In this document: piece by piece, positions 16,548 to 25,523 of the stretch
How the letters are laid out: each line of letters opens with the position of its first letter
Numbering within the stretch: position 1 is the stretch's first letter
Assembly (NCBI GenBank): GCA_049318625.1
Contig: JBMOGA010000045.1
Coordinates: 1 to 32,705, forward strand
Length of the DNA: 32,705 nt
DNA from: JBMOGA01 sp049318625
Lineage (GTDB): Bacteria; Pseudomonadota; Alphaproteobacteria; Rhizobiales; Hyphomicrobiaceae
Reading direction: 5' to 3'
Made by a program: the position numbers and the translations under genes
Notes under the pieces: generated by a model
Database searches by the model: none
What the model was told of the DNA's origin: nothing
Seen by the model: the letters and a program-made list of their open reading frames with translations, nothing else

Positions 16548-17750
16548 ATGCCCCTGCCGCCACTCGCCCCGGGTGCCCGCGCGCCAGCCCCTTACGCTGC
16601 CTCGTCGATACCCGGTCGCGGCCGACTGCACGCCGAGCCAGCCTGCCCGACGCGCAGCCCGTTTCAGCGTGATCGAGACCGGGTCGTTCACGCGACCGCG
16701 TTCCGGCGCCTGACGCACAAGACCCAGATGTTCATCTATCACGAGGGCGATCACTATCGGACGCGGCTGACGCACAGTCTCGAGGTTGCCCAGATCGCCC
16801 GCACGGTGGCTCGGCAGTTGCGGCTCGACGAGGATCTCGCGGAGGCGCTGGCACTGGCGCACGACCTCGGGCATCCGCCATTCGGGCACGCTGGCGAGCG
16901 TGCGCTCGATCGGCTGATGAAGCCCTACGGGGGCTTCGATCACAATGTGCAGAGTTTCCGGCTCGTGACGCGGCTCGAGCGGACCTACATGGACTTCGAC
17001 GGGCTCAACCTGACGTGGGAGTGTCTCGAAGGTCTCGTCAAGCACAACGGGCCGCCGCTGCTCGATCGCGGACCCGCCGGGGGGACGCTCGTCCATGCGC
17101 TTCGCCATTTCGACGCGCGGCTTCCGCTCGACCTGCACCGGCAGCCGTCGGCCGAGGCGCAAGTGGCGGCGCTGGCCGACGACGTTGCTTGGCACAGCCA
17201 CGACATCGACGACGGGCTGCGCGCCGGCCTGATCAGGCTCGAAGATTTGGACAGTGTGCCGCTCGTCGAGCCGATCGTGCGCCAACTTCGCTCGCGGCCG
17301 CCGGTAGAAGCGAGCCGCATGTTTTATGCGGTGACGCGGCAGCTGATCACCGATCTCATTTCGGACATTGTGACGGAAAGCAGTGCACGACTGGCGGAGA
17401 TGGCGCCGGATACGGCGGATGTCGTGCGCGCCGCCGATCAGTCGATCGTCGCCTTCTCACCCGCGATGCAGGCACGGCTCGCTGAGTTGCGCCACTTCCT
17501 GTTCGCCCGCCTCTACCGACATGCCCGGGTCGAACGCGTGATGGTGTCTGCGGAAGGGTTGGTCGAGGATCTGATCGAACGCTACCGAGCCGATCCGGGC
17601 CAGATGCCGGGTAGCTGGGCGGCGGCGTCCCGGCTCGGCGACGAGCGCCGCCGCAATCGCGTGATCGCCGACTTCGTGGCCGGCATGACCGATCGCTACG
17701 CGATTGCCGAGCATCGCCGTCTGTTTGACGCTACCCCTGATTTGCGTTAG
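16548..17750 (+). CDS. dgt: Deoxyguanosinetriphosphate triphosphohydrolase-like protein
   Basis: HD-domain hydrolase that splits dNTPs into nucleoside and triphosphate, helping balance dNTP pools (type 2 dGTPase-like group). The 400-residue protein begins at the ATG at 16548, seven bases after GGAGC; the longer frame to 16350 runs antisense through erpA and is rejected. Key motifs are SPFQRDRDRVVHATAFRRL (37-55), TRLTHSLEVAQIAR with H76, and LAHDLGHPPFGHAGE with the HD pair H105-D106. All are characteristic of the family. argS follows after 67 bases on the same strand, so the two may be cotranscribed. Confidence 0.95.
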   Translation: MPLPPLAPGARAPAPYAASSIPGRGRLHAEPACPTRSPFQRDRDRVVHATAFRRLTHKTQMFIYHEGDHYRTRLTHSLEVAQIARTVARQLRLDEDLAEALALAHDLGHPPFGHAGERALDRLMKPYGGFDHNVQSFRLVTRLERTYMDFDGLNLTWECLEGLVKHNGPPLLDRGPAGGTLVHALRHFDARLPLDLHRQPSAEAQVAALADDVAWHSHDIDDGLRAGLIRLEDLDSVPLVEPIVRQLRSRPPVEASRMFYAVTRQLITDLISDIVTESSARLAEMAPDTADVVRAADQSIVAFSPAMQARLAELRHFLFARLYRHARVERVMVSAEGLVEDLIERYRADPGQMPGSWAAASRLGDERRRNRVIADFVAGMTDRYAIAEHRRLFDATPDLR

Positions 17751-17817
17751 CGGCCACGCAACGTGCGGCGCGTTCGCGGGCCGCCATCCTTGCTTCGCTC
17801 AGTTCGAGGTCGTGCTC

Positions 17818-19575
17818 ATGAACGTGTTCCAGGAAGTGGCGGAGCACATCGCCGCCGCGCTCGAGGCCTTGAAGGGTGAGGGTCGGTTGCCGGCCGCTCT
17901 CGAGATCAAGGGAATCGAGACACAGGAGCCGCGCGATCCAGCCCACGGCGATCTGGCCACCAATGCGGCTTTGGTGCTGGCTAAGCCGGCCGGAATGAAG
18001 CCGCGTGACATCGCGGATCTGATCAAGGTCAAGCTCGAAGGACAGGGCGGATTGGCCCGGGTCGAAGTGGCGGGGCCGGGCTTCATCAATCTCAGCTACG
18101 ACCCGTCGTTCTGGCATGATGTGATCCGGCGCATGCTGGGGCTCGGGCCGGCTTATGGCCGCGTCGACCTCGGTCGCGGTCGGTCCGTCGATATCGAGTA
18201 CGTCTCGGCAAATCCCACCGGGCCGATGCATGTGGGGCATTGCCGCGGCGCGGTCTTCGGCGACACGTTGGCGAGCCTGCTCGCGTTTGCCGGCTATGCG
18301 GTGACACGCGAGTACTACATCAACGATGCCGGCGCCCAGGTCGACAAGCTCGGCCGCTCGGCCTATCTGCGCTATCGGGAAGCGCTCGGCGAGGACATCG
18401 GCGAGATCCCCGAGGGCCTGTATCCCGGCGACTATCTGAAGCCGATCGGCCAGGCTCTGGTCGCGGCGCATGGCCGGGATCTGCTCGGGAAGCCCGAGTC
18501 CGAATGGCTGGAGATCACGCGGGGAGCGGCCATCGCCAGCCTGCTCGCCGAGATCAAGAATGATCTGGCGGCTCTGAATGTCCATCACGACGTCTTCTTT
18601 TCCGAGCGGTCGCTGACCGAGGGACGCGATCAGGTCCGCGAGGCGATGGCGTTGTTGCAGGCGAAGGGGCTGATCTACCAGGGTCGGCTGCCGCGGCCCA
18701 AAGGTCACGAAGAGGACGACTGGGAAGACCGCGAGCAGACGCTGTTCCGTTCGACCGATTTCGGCGACGATATGGACCGTGCGCTCATGAAATCGGATGG
18801 GTCGTATACCTATTTTGCCGGCGACGTGGCCTATCACTACAACAAGATCGGACGTAAATTCGATCACTACTTCAACGTTCTAGGGGCCGATCATGTGGGG
18901 TATATCCCGCGTCTGAAGGCGGTCGTGTCGGCGCTTTCCGACGGCAACGCCCATTACGACACACCGGTCTGTCAGCTCGTGAAGGTCCTGCGCAACGGCG
19001 AGCCGGTGCGGATGTCGAAGCGGGCGGGGACGTTCGTCGCCCTGCGCGACGTGGTCGATGAAGTCGGTCGTGATCCGGTGCGGTTCATGATGCTGACGCG
19101 CAAGAACGATTCGCCGTTGGACTTCGATCTCGCCAAAGTCGTCGAGCAGTCGAAAGACAATCCGGTGTTCTATGTGCAATATGCCCACGCGCGGGCTTCG
19201 TCGGTATTTCGAAACGCTGATGAGGCCTTTCCGGGCATTGCAACGCCGGATGTGCTTTCGGGCCGCTGTCCACTCGACGGTTTGACCGATGCCGGCGAGA
19301 TGGACATCGTGAAGCAGCTGGCGCGGTTTCCCCGCCTGATCGAGGGCGCGGCGCGCGATCGAGAGCCGCATCGCCTGACGTTTTTCCTGTTCGATCTCGC
19401 CGCCGCATTTCATACACAGTGGACACGGGGAAACGAGTCGCCACATTTGCGCTTCATTCGCCCGGACGATAGAAATATGACAGCGGCGCGACTCGCGCTT
19501 GTGGCCGCCACTCGTTTGGTGCTCGCCCAGGGGCTCGGTGTTTTGGGTGTGGAGGCACCCAACGAAATGCGCTAG
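17818..19575 (+). CDS. argS: Arginine--tRNA ligase
   Basis: Class I aminoacyl-tRNA synthetase charging tRNA-Arg, 585 residues, the usual length in Rhizobiales. The N-terminal Add-1 domain (about 1-115) is followed by VSANPTGPMHVGH with the HIGH-type HVGH at 138-141. The KMSKS equivalent is RMSKRAGTFV (M399-K401). The DALR-type anticodon-binding domain holds DPVRFMMLTRK and VQYAHARASSV. The ATG at 17818 gives MNVFQEVAEHIAAALE and has GAGG eight bases upstream; a GTG two codons earlier (17812) is possible. Its stop is 34 bases before the SPOR-domain gene, suggesting an operon. Confidence 0.97.
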   Translation: MNVFQEVAEHIAAALEALKGEGRLPAALEIKGIETQEPRDPAHGDLATNAALVLAKPAGMKPRDIADLIKVKLEGQGGLARVEVAGPGFINLSYDPSFWHDVIRRMLGLGPAYGRVDLGRGRSVDIEYVSANPTGPMHVGHCRGAVFGDTLASLLAFAGYAVTREYYINDAGAQVDKLGRSAYLRYREALGEDIGEIPEGLYPGDYLKPIGQALVAAHGRDLLGKPESEWLEITRGAAIASLLAEIKNDLAALNVHHDVFFSERSLTEGRDQVREAMALLQAKGLIYQGRLPRPKGHEEDDWEDREQTLFRSTDFGDDMDRALMKSDGSYTYFAGDVAYHYNKIGRKFDHYFNVLGADHVGYIPRLKAVVSALSDGNAHYDTPVCQLVKVLRNGEPVRMSKRAGTFVALRDVVDEVGRDPVRFMMLTRKNDSPLDFDLAKVVEQSKDNPVFYVQYAHARASSVFRNADEAFPGIATPDVLSGRCPLDGLTDAGEMDIVKQLARFPRLIEGAARDREPHRLTFFLFDLAAAFHTQWTRGNESPHLRFIRPDDRNMTAARLALVAATRLVLAQGLGVLGVEAPNEMR

Positions 19576-19609
19576 TGCCGTCGCGGCATTTGGAGTGAAA
19601 GGGTCGAAG

Positions 19610-21388
19610 ATGGCACGGTCGAGAGGCCCGGTTCTGCCCCCCGGCGGACAGGCGGCCCATGCTGGGGCCGAGCCGGCGCTGCCGGCGTACCCGCATCACC
19701 CGCAGCCACACCACGGGCATCCGCAACAGGTGCAGCCGCCGCCACAGTACGGAACGGCCGAGCGCGGATACGACGGCTACAGCTATCCGAGCTTCCCGCC
19801 GCAGCAACCGTATCAGCCGCCTGTGCAGCAGGACCCGCGCTACGCCGCGGCGCCCGAGCCGGCCAATCACGGCTATCCGGGCGCATCGGAATCGTTCGGG
19901 AACTACGCTCAGGATCCGCGCTACGGGGCGCCGGTTTACGATCGCGGCGGTGGCCAGGGCCACCGGCCGCCGCACGATCCCAACTATCCCCCGGCGTTCG
20001 ACCAATACGCGCCGCAGGGCGCGCCGCCGCCGGCCTACCCGGCCGAGCCGCTGGCCTACAATCAGCCGCCCGCAGATCCGCGCTGGGCGCCGCAGGCGGA
20101 GCCGGGTTTCCAGGATTACCGGCGGCCTCCGGCCTATGACCGGGCCGCGCCACCGGCCCCCTACGCCGAGCCGGAACCCGAATTGCGCGGGGGCCAGTTC
20201 GATCAGTGGCCGCAGCCCGATGCGCGCGGCTACGATCTCGGGGCCTATGCCGCTGGACAGGGCGGGGGGCATCCACAGCCCGGCTTCGGTGTGCCGGCGC
20301 AAGAGGCGCAACGGGCGTGGCCGGGGCAGGGTGGCCCCTATGCCGAGCCGCCTCGGTTCGATCAACAGATCGATCAGAATCCGGGGGCGCTGCAGCCTTA
20401 CGATCAGGATCAGGATCAGGACGAGGACGAGGAGCCCGAGGAGGCGCCGCGTCGCAGCCGCGGTCGCGGTCTGCTGATCGTGGCCGCCCTGGTCGGGGCC
20501 ATCGGCCTCGGCGGCGGCCTGGCCTATGCTTACAAGATGTTTCTGGCGGCGCCGCCCAGCAACGCGGCCCGGGTGGTGAAGGCACCGCAGCAGCCGGCGA
20601 AGACGCAGCCGGCGGATCCTGGCGGGCGCAAATTCGCCAATACCGACAGCAAGGTGATGGACCGGTTGCCGTCCGATGGGACCGCCGGTCAAGGCGATCC
20701 GGCTGGCGACGAGCAGTCGGGCGCACGGCGGGTGCAGACCATCCCGGTGACGCGGGACGGCGCGCTGGCCGCACCGGCACCGGCGCCGCAGCCCTTGCTG
20801 CCGCCGGGCAGTTCCATCGTTCCCGGCATGACCATCGTCAACGGCGGCGTTCGCGCGCCGCAGGTGGCCGAGTCGGTCGGCCAGGCGCCGCCGCAGCAGC
20901 AGCCGGGCCGCGTGGCGGTGGCGCCTTTGCGGCCGCAGATCGTCGCCAAGGCCGAGCCCGAGCCGGAGCCTGAGCCTGCACCCGCGGCGCCGCAACGGCG
21001 GGCGCCGGTGCTGGCGGCGCCGGCAGCGCCACCGCCGGCCGCGCCGAAAGCGGCTGTTCCGGTGCGCGCGCCGGCGGCAACGGCGAGCGGGGCGCCGGCA
21101 GGGGCGGGCGCCGAGCCGGCCCGCAAGTCGACCGGGTTCGTGGTGGTTCTGGCGTCGCAGAAGAGCCGGATGGAAGCGCTCACGACGTTCGCCGATCTGC
21201 AACAGAAGTATGGTTCCGTACTCGCGGACAAGGTGCCGGACGTCCAGGAGGCCGATCTCAGCTCGCGCAACCTCGGCACCGTCTACCGGCTGGTGGTTGG
21301 ACCCGCAGGGCCGCGAGAGAAGGCGCTGGGGGTCTGCAACCAGCTGAAGGCCGCTGGCTATCAAGGCTGCTGGGTCACCGGCAACTGA
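19610..21388 (+). CDS. SPOR domain-containing membrane protein
   Basis: Predicted bitopic membrane protein with a peptidoglycan-binding SPOR domain, which in general recognises denuded glycan at the division site. Residues 1 to about 270 form a long cytoplasmic region very rich in Pro, Tyr, Gln and Ala, almost surely disordered. An acidic stretch (DQDQDQDEDEEPEE) and a basic RRSRGRG patch precede one membrane helix (about 287-312). A periplasmic Pro/Ala linker follows. The SPOR domain is at about 505-592: GFVVVLASQKSRMEALTTFA, then LGTVYRLVVGPAGPREKA and LKAAGYQGCWV. The ATG at 19610 follows GAAAGGG; a GTG at 19595 is an alternative. It lies between argS and nagZ, the usual place for this gene in Rhizobiales. 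It has no standard name that I can assign. Confidence 0.9.
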   Translation: MARSRGPVLPPGGQAAHAGAEPALPAYPHHPQPHHGHPQQVQPPPQYGTAERGYDGYSYPSFPPQQPYQPPVQQDPRYAAAPEPANHGYPGASESFGNYAQDPRYGAPVYDRGGGQGHRPPHDPNYPPAFDQYAPQGAPPPAYPAEPLAYNQPPADPRWAPQAEPGFQDYRRPPAYDRAAPPAPYAEPEPELRGGQFDQWPQPDARGYDLGAYAAGQGGGHPQPGFGVPAQEAQRAWPGQGGPYAEPPRFDQQIDQNPGALQPYDQDQDQDEDEEPEEAPRRSRGRGLLIVAALVGAIGLGGGLAYAYKMFLAAPPSNAARVVKAPQQPAKTQPADPGGRKFANTDSKVMDRLPSDGTAGQGDPAGDEQSGARRVQTIPVTRDGALAAPAPAPQPLLPPGSSIVPGMTIVNGGVRAPQVAESVGQAPPQQQPGRVAVAPLRPQIVAKAEPEPEPEPAPAAPQRRAPVLAAPAAPPPAAPKAAVPVRAPAATASGAPAGAGAEPARKSTGFVVVLASQKSRMEALTTFADLQQKYGSVLADKVPDVQEADLSSRNLGTVYRLVVGPAGPREKALGVCNQLKAAGYQGCWVTGN

Positions 21389-21432
21389 CGGCTCGGAGCC
21401 GGTCGTGTTGGACGCGGTCGAGGGAGGGTGCG

Positions 21433-22494
21433 ATACGCAAGGCGCTCGCCGTCGGCCTCGCCGGCCCACAACTTAGGGCCGATGAGGCTGCGTTCCTCGC
21501 CGCCGAGCGGCCGGCGGGTCTCATACTTTTCAGCAGAAATTGCGTTTCGCCCGATCAGGTTCGCGCCCTGATTGTGGCGTGTTGTGCCGCCATCGGCAGC
21601 GACGAGACGCTGGTCATGATCGACCAGGAGGGCGGGCGGGTCCAGCGGCTGAAGCCTCCGGTCTGGCGACAGCAGCCTGCCGCCGCTGCCTATGGCGATC
21701 TGCTCGAGAAGGCGCCGGACACGGCGCTACGATTAGCCGGTCTGATCGCCCGTCTCGCCGCCGACGAACTGGCGGGCCTCGGTGTCAACATGAACTGCGC
21801 CCCCGTGCTGGACGTTCCGGTCGCCGGATCGCACGGCGTGATCGGTGACCGGGCCTATGCCATGGCGCCCGATGCCGTGGCCCGGCTCGGCCGGGCGGTG
21901 ATGGCGGGGTATGCCGCCGGCGGCATTGCCCCGGTGATCAAGCACATCCCCGGCCATGGGCGGGCCGGCGCCGACAGCCACCTCGAGTTGCCGCGCGTGA
22001 ACGCCACGCGGTCCATGCTGGAGGCCAGCGATTTCTTGCCCTTCCGCCGCCTCGCCGATGCTCCGGCGGCGATGACGGCGCATGTCGTCTATGACGCGCT
22101 CGACCCCGAGCGCGCGGCGTCGATCTCGCCGGCGGTGATCGGCGGGCTGATCCGCGGCGACCTCGGCTTCGACGGTCTCCTGATGAGCGACGATATCGGC
22201 ATGCAGGCGCTGTCCGGTTCGCTCGCGGCACGGGCGCGCGGCGTCATCGACGCGGGTTGCGACCTGGCGCTCCAGTGCAGCGGCCGGCTGGCCGAGATGA
22301 GGGAGGCCGCGGCGGCGGTTCCGGAGCTTTCTGAGACGGGCGCCGCGCGGGTCGCTCGTTGTCTCGCGATCCGGCGCGCGGCGACGGCGTTCGACCGCGA
22401 CGAGGCGGAGCAGGCGCTGGCGGAGATGCAGGCCGCTGCGGCAGGGCCGGCGGGTCATGTGCCATCTGCATCCTCTCCCGTTGAATCAGTGTAG
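21433..22494 (+). CDS. nagZ: Beta-N-acetylhexosaminidase NagZ (apparent ATA start)
   Basis: Cytoplasmic glycoside hydrolase family 3 enzyme that removes N-acetylglucosamine from anhydro-muropeptides in cell-wall recycling. Family motifs from the ATA (residue 1): LAVGLAGPQL near the start, GLILFSRNC (29-37), IDQEGGRVQRL (63-73), VNMNCAPVLDV, the loop KHIPGHG with H171 and H175 (170-176), DSH (181-183), and the nucleophile region SDD (D253/D254). The homologous N-terminus extends up to 21433 but contains no in-frame ATG, GTG or TTG before the GTG at 21574, which would remove the first beta-strand and the FSRN motif. An AGGGAGG site at 21421-21427 lies five bases before ATA at 21433, so ATA is the likely start. 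The stop overlaps a GTG at which the scpA frame opens (22494). Confidence 0.9.
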   Translation: MRKALAVGLAGPQLRADEAAFLAAERPAGLILFSRNCVSPDQVRALIVACCAAIGSDETLVMIDQEGGRVQRLKPPVWRQQPAAAAYGDLLEKAPDTALRLAGLIARLAADELAGLGVNMNCAPVLDVPVAGSHGVIGDRAYAMAPDAVARLGRAVMAGYAAGGIAPVIKHIPGHGRAGADSHLELPRVNATRSMLEASDFLPFRRLADAPAAMTAHVVYDALDPERAASISPAVIGGLIRGDLGFDGLLMSDDIGMQALSGSLAARARGVIDAGCDLALQCSGRLAEMREAAAAVPELSETGAARVARCLAIRRAATAFDRDEAEQALAEMQAAAAGPAGHVPSASSPVESV

Positions 22495-22532
22495 TGTTTT
22501 GCGCTTATGAGGAAAGCGCACCGACGCCAGGC

Positions 22533-23366
22533 ATGACACCACCCGCGGACGACGCCGCGCCAGACATGACCAACTGGGACTTGCCGAACCCCGAGGAGGG
22601 GCCCGGCGAGGGTGAAGCGCTGCGCGTCGATCTCGATGGGTTCGAGGGGCCGCTGGACCTGCTGCTGGCGCTCGCGCGCCTGCACAAGGTCGACGTGGCG
22701 CGTATCTCCATGCTGGCGCTGGCCGACCAGTATCTGGCGTTCATCTCGGAAGCGAGCCGGATCCGGCTCGAGTTGGCCGCCGACTATCTGGTGATGGCGG
22801 CGTGGCTCGCGTACCTGAAATCCCGCCTGCTGATCCCGAAAGAGCGCCCCGACGACCCGTTGCCGAGCGGCGAGGAGATGGCCAAGCGGTTGGCGTTCCG
22901 GCTGATGCGGCTCGAAGCGATGCGCAAGGCGGCCGAGCAACTGATGGGGCGCCATCGTCTCGGCATTCATGTCTTCGCCCGGGGCATGCCGGAGGGCATG
23001 CGGACCATTCGCGCGACCGAGCATACGGCGGAGATCTACGATCTGATCAAGGCCTATGCCGACCAGCGCAGCCGCACGATCAAGCGGGTTCACGTCGTCA
23101 AGGCGCGGACGGTGTGGTCGATCAAGGATGCCCGCGGACGTCTCGAGGAACTGGTGGGGGCGACCGAGGGCGAGTGGGTTCAACTCAGCCTCTTCCTCGA
23201 CAAATATCTGCCGTCGCCCGATGCTCTGAAGACGGTTCTCGCCAGTGCCTTCGGCGCGACGCTGGAGCTGGCGCGCGAGGGCGCGCTCGAAGTTCAGCAG
23301 GAGGCACCGTTCGCGCCGCTGTTCATCCGGCGGCGCGGCAGCGAGGCCTGGGTCCGAGTTGCCTGA
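22533..23366 (+). CDS. scpA: Segregation and condensation protein A
   Basis: Kleisin subunit of the SMC-ScpAB complex that compacts and resolves the chromosome. The N-terminal SMC-neck-binding helix region is classic: FEGPLDLLLALARLHKVDV, followed by LADQYLAFI and AADYLVMAAWLAYLKSRLL. The middle is variable and the C-terminal winged helix follows (VQLSLFLDKYLPSPDALKTV, then ALEVQQEAPFAPLFIRRR). The start is uncertain: the frame opens at a GTG (22494) overlapping the nagZ stop, with ATGs at 22533 and 22566. None has a strong ribosome site, and 22533 (277 residues) is a compromise. Translational coupling to nagZ from 22494 is possible. scpB follows after 58 bases. Confidence 0.93.
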   Translation: MTPPADDAAPDMTNWDLPNPEEGPGEGEALRVDLDGFEGPLDLLLALARLHKVDVARISMLALADQYLAFISEASRIRLELAADYLVMAAWLAYLKSRLLIPKERPDDPLPSGEEMAKRLAFRLMRLEAMRKAAEQLMGRHRLGIHVFARGMPEGMRTIRATEHTAEIYDLIKAYADQRSRTIKRVHVVKARTVWSIKDARGRLEELVGATEGEWVQLSLFLDKYLPSPDALKTVLASAFGATLELAREGALEVQQEAPFAPLFIRRRGSEAWVRVA

Positions 23367-23424
23367 TTCGAGAGGTTCGACGTGCGTCATGGCCCGAAGG
23401 GGCGAAAGGAATGGAGAGCGTCCT

Positions 23425-24273
23425 ATGGCGCAGCGATCGAACGCACTGGCTTCCCGCGGTGTTGAACGCATGGCGGCGGCGTCGGGGCCCGACCAGGGCG
23501 GGCAAGGCGGGAGCGAGGAGCCGTTCACCTCGGTGCACGGTTTTCCGGCCAACGTCGCGCCGCTTCCGTCGGCTGATCGGCGCGAGCGGTTGCGCGTGCT
23601 CGAAGCCATTCTTTTCGCGGCGTCGGAGCCGCTCGACGAGGCGACCCTCGCGGGCTACCTGAAGTCGGGCGACGACGTGGCGGCTCTGCTCGCGGAGCTG
23701 CAGGGCTTTTATGCCAGCCGCGGCATCGTGCTCGTTCATCTCGGCGGCAAGTGGGCCTTCCGGACGGCCGGCGACTTGGCCTATCTGCTCGAGAAGCACA
23801 CGGTCGAGGCGCGGCGGCTGTCGCGCGCGGCCCTCGAGACGCTGGCGATCATTGCGTACCACCAGCCGGTGACACGCGCCGAGATCGAGGAGATCCGGGG
23901 TGTTGCGACCTCGAAGGGCACGCTGGACGCCCTGCTGGAAACCGGTTGGGTGCGCCCGCGCGGCCGGCGCCGGGCCCCGGGCAAGCCCATCACCTACGGC
24001 ACCACAGACGCCTTCCTGCATCATTTCGGTCTCTCCGGGGTCAAGGACTTGCCGGGTCTCGCCGAACTCAAGGGGCTCGGACTTCTCGACGGCAACCTGC
24101 CGCCGGACTTCAAGGTGCCGGACCCGACCGATGTGGCCGCGTTGATGCCGGATGAACTGCCGCTCGATGCGCTTTCGTCCGACGAGGAGGACGACGCGGT
24201 CGAGGACGAGAATCTGCCGCTCGACTTGCCCGACGAGGACGAGGCGTCTAAGTCCGAGGGACCGGCGGACTGA
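23425..24273 (+). CDS. scpB: Segregation and condensation protein B
   Basis: Paired winged-helix partner of ScpA in the bacterial condensin. The conserved core covers about residues 50-200: RLRVLEAILFAASEPLDEAT, GKWAFRTAGDLAYLL, SRAALETLAIIAYHQPVTRAEIEEIRGV and LLETGWVRPRGRRRAPGKPITYGTT. The N-terminal 45 residues are low-complexity and the C-terminal tail is strongly acidic (SSDEEDDAVEDEN). The ATG at 23425 has GGAGAG upstream; an ATG at 23389 would add twelve residues. It follows scpA on the same strand. Confidence 0.95.
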   Translation: MAQRSNALASRGVERMAAASGPDQGGQGGSEEPFTSVHGFPANVAPLPSADRRERLRVLEAILFAASEPLDEATLAGYLKSGDDVAALLAELQGFYASRGIVLVHLGGKWAFRTAGDLAYLLEKHTVEARRLSRAALETLAIIAYHQPVTRAEIEEIRGVATSKGTLDALLETGWVRPRGRRRAPGKPITYGTTDAFLHHFGLSGVKDLPGLAELKGLGLLDGNLPPDFKVPDPTDVAALMPDELPLDALSSDEEDDAVEDENLPLDLPDEDEASKSEGPAD

Positions 24274-24407
24274 GCTTGCGCCGGACGGCGGCACGCGAGG
24301 CGGCGTTGGATTTCAGGTTTTCGGGTTGGCGTGACGGGCTTCGCCGCTTGCAGAACGGCTGGCAGGGCGTGCGGACGCCGCAGCCCGTGGCAACGGAGGC
24401 GGCGCCG

Positions 24408-25493
24408 ATGCGCCGCGCCGGCACGGCATTCGCCGCCGAGGTACGTTTCGAAGCCGTGGAGCGCCGGTTCGGCGACACCGTCGCGCTGGCCGGTGTGAGC
24501 CTGGACGTGGCGCCGGGTGAGGTGATCTGTCTGCTCGGCCCGTCGGGCTGCGGGAAGACGACGCTGTTGAGAATCGCGTCGGGCATCGAGCGGCCGACCG
24601 CCGGGCGTGTCGTCATCAACGGCCGCGAAGTCGCGGGGCCGGATGTCTTCGTGCCGCCGGAGCAGCGCAGCGTCGGCCTGATGTTCCAGGATTTCGCGCT
24701 GTTTCCGCACCTGACGATCCTCGAGAACGTGGCGTTCGGCTTGAGATCGCTGCCGCGGGCCGAGGCACAGCGCGAAGCGATGGCGGTGTTGGCACGGGTC
24801 GGGCTCGACCGGTACGCCGGTGATCACCCGCACATCCTGTCCGGCGGCCAGCAGCAGCGGGTCGCGCTGGCCCGTGCCATGGTGCCACGGCCCGCGGTCA
24901 TCCTCATGGATGAGCCGTTTTCCGGGCTCGACGTACAACTCAGGGAGGCCATGCAGGAAGAGACGCTGGGCCTGCTGCGCGAGACCCGGGCGACGTCCAT
25001 CATCGTGACGCACAGCCCAAGCGAGGCGCTTCGGCTCGGCGACCGGATCGCCGTCATGCGGAGCGGGCGGCTGGTGCAGGTGGGGCGCGCGGAGGAACTT
25101 TACCGACACCCCGCGGATCTCGTCGTGGCGCGACTTTTCTCGGAGATCAACGAGGTGCGCTGCCGGGTCGTCGGTGGGGCCATCCGCACGCCGATCGGGA
25201 CGTTCGCCGCGCCCGAGCTGGCGGAAGGGGACTTGGCGACGCTCGGCATCCGCTACCGGGCGATCCGCATGGTGGGACCTGACGAAGGGCTGCCTGGCCG
25301 GGTGATGCACGTGCGGTTCGACGGCGACCTCGCGGCGATCGACCTGGCCGTGCAGGGCTTCGAGAAGCCTTTGCGGACGGTGGTGCGCGAGTGGGAAGAG
25401 CCGGCGCGTGGGGACGAGGTGCGCGTCGCGGTCGATCCGGCCAGTGTCCTGGTGTTTCCGGCGGAGACCAGCGACGAGGCGGCCATGGGGTGA
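24408..25493 (+). CDS. ABC transporter ATP-binding protein (iron/polyamine type)
   Basis: ATPase subunit of an importer of the FbpC/PotA-like class. Motifs in the 361-residue product: Walker A GPSGCGKTT (44-52), Q-loop MFQDFALFPHL (92-102), signature LSGGQQQR (144-151), Walker B VILMDEP (164-170), D-loop SGLD and H-loop VTHSPSEA with H202. The C-terminal 110 residues or so have the beta-rich TOBE character, ending in RVAVDPASVLVFP. The ATG at 24408 was chosen for its GGAGG site eight bases upstream; the frame is open to 24276. No permease or binding protein is next to it, so it is an orphan ATPase between scpB and tatA. Substrate cannot be told from sequence. Confidence 0.88.
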   Translation: MRRAGTAFAAEVRFEAVERRFGDTVALAGVSLDVAPGEVICLLGPSGCGKTTLLRIASGIERPTAGRVVINGREVAGPDVFVPPEQRSVGLMFQDFALFPHLTILENVAFGLRSLPRAEAQREAMAVLARVGLDRYAGDHPHILSGGQQQRVALARAMVPRPAVILMDEPFSGLDVQLREAMQEETLGLLRETRATSIIVTHSPSEALRLGDRIAVMRSGRLVQVGRAEELYRHPADLVVARLFSEINEVRCRVVGGAIRTPIGTFAAPELAEGDLATLGIRYRAIRMVGPDEGLPGRVMHVRFDGDLAAIDLAVQGFEKPLRTVVREWEEPARGDEVRVAVDPASVLVFPAETSDEAAMG

Positions 25494-25523
25494 CACCGCG
25501 TCGGCGAGAAACTTGGCAGGTCT

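Noticed and set aside
20401..20440. Short tandem repeat of GATCAG/GACGAG units
   Set aside because: It encodes the Asp/Gln/Glu-rich acidic stretch of the SPOR protein and needs no other explanation.
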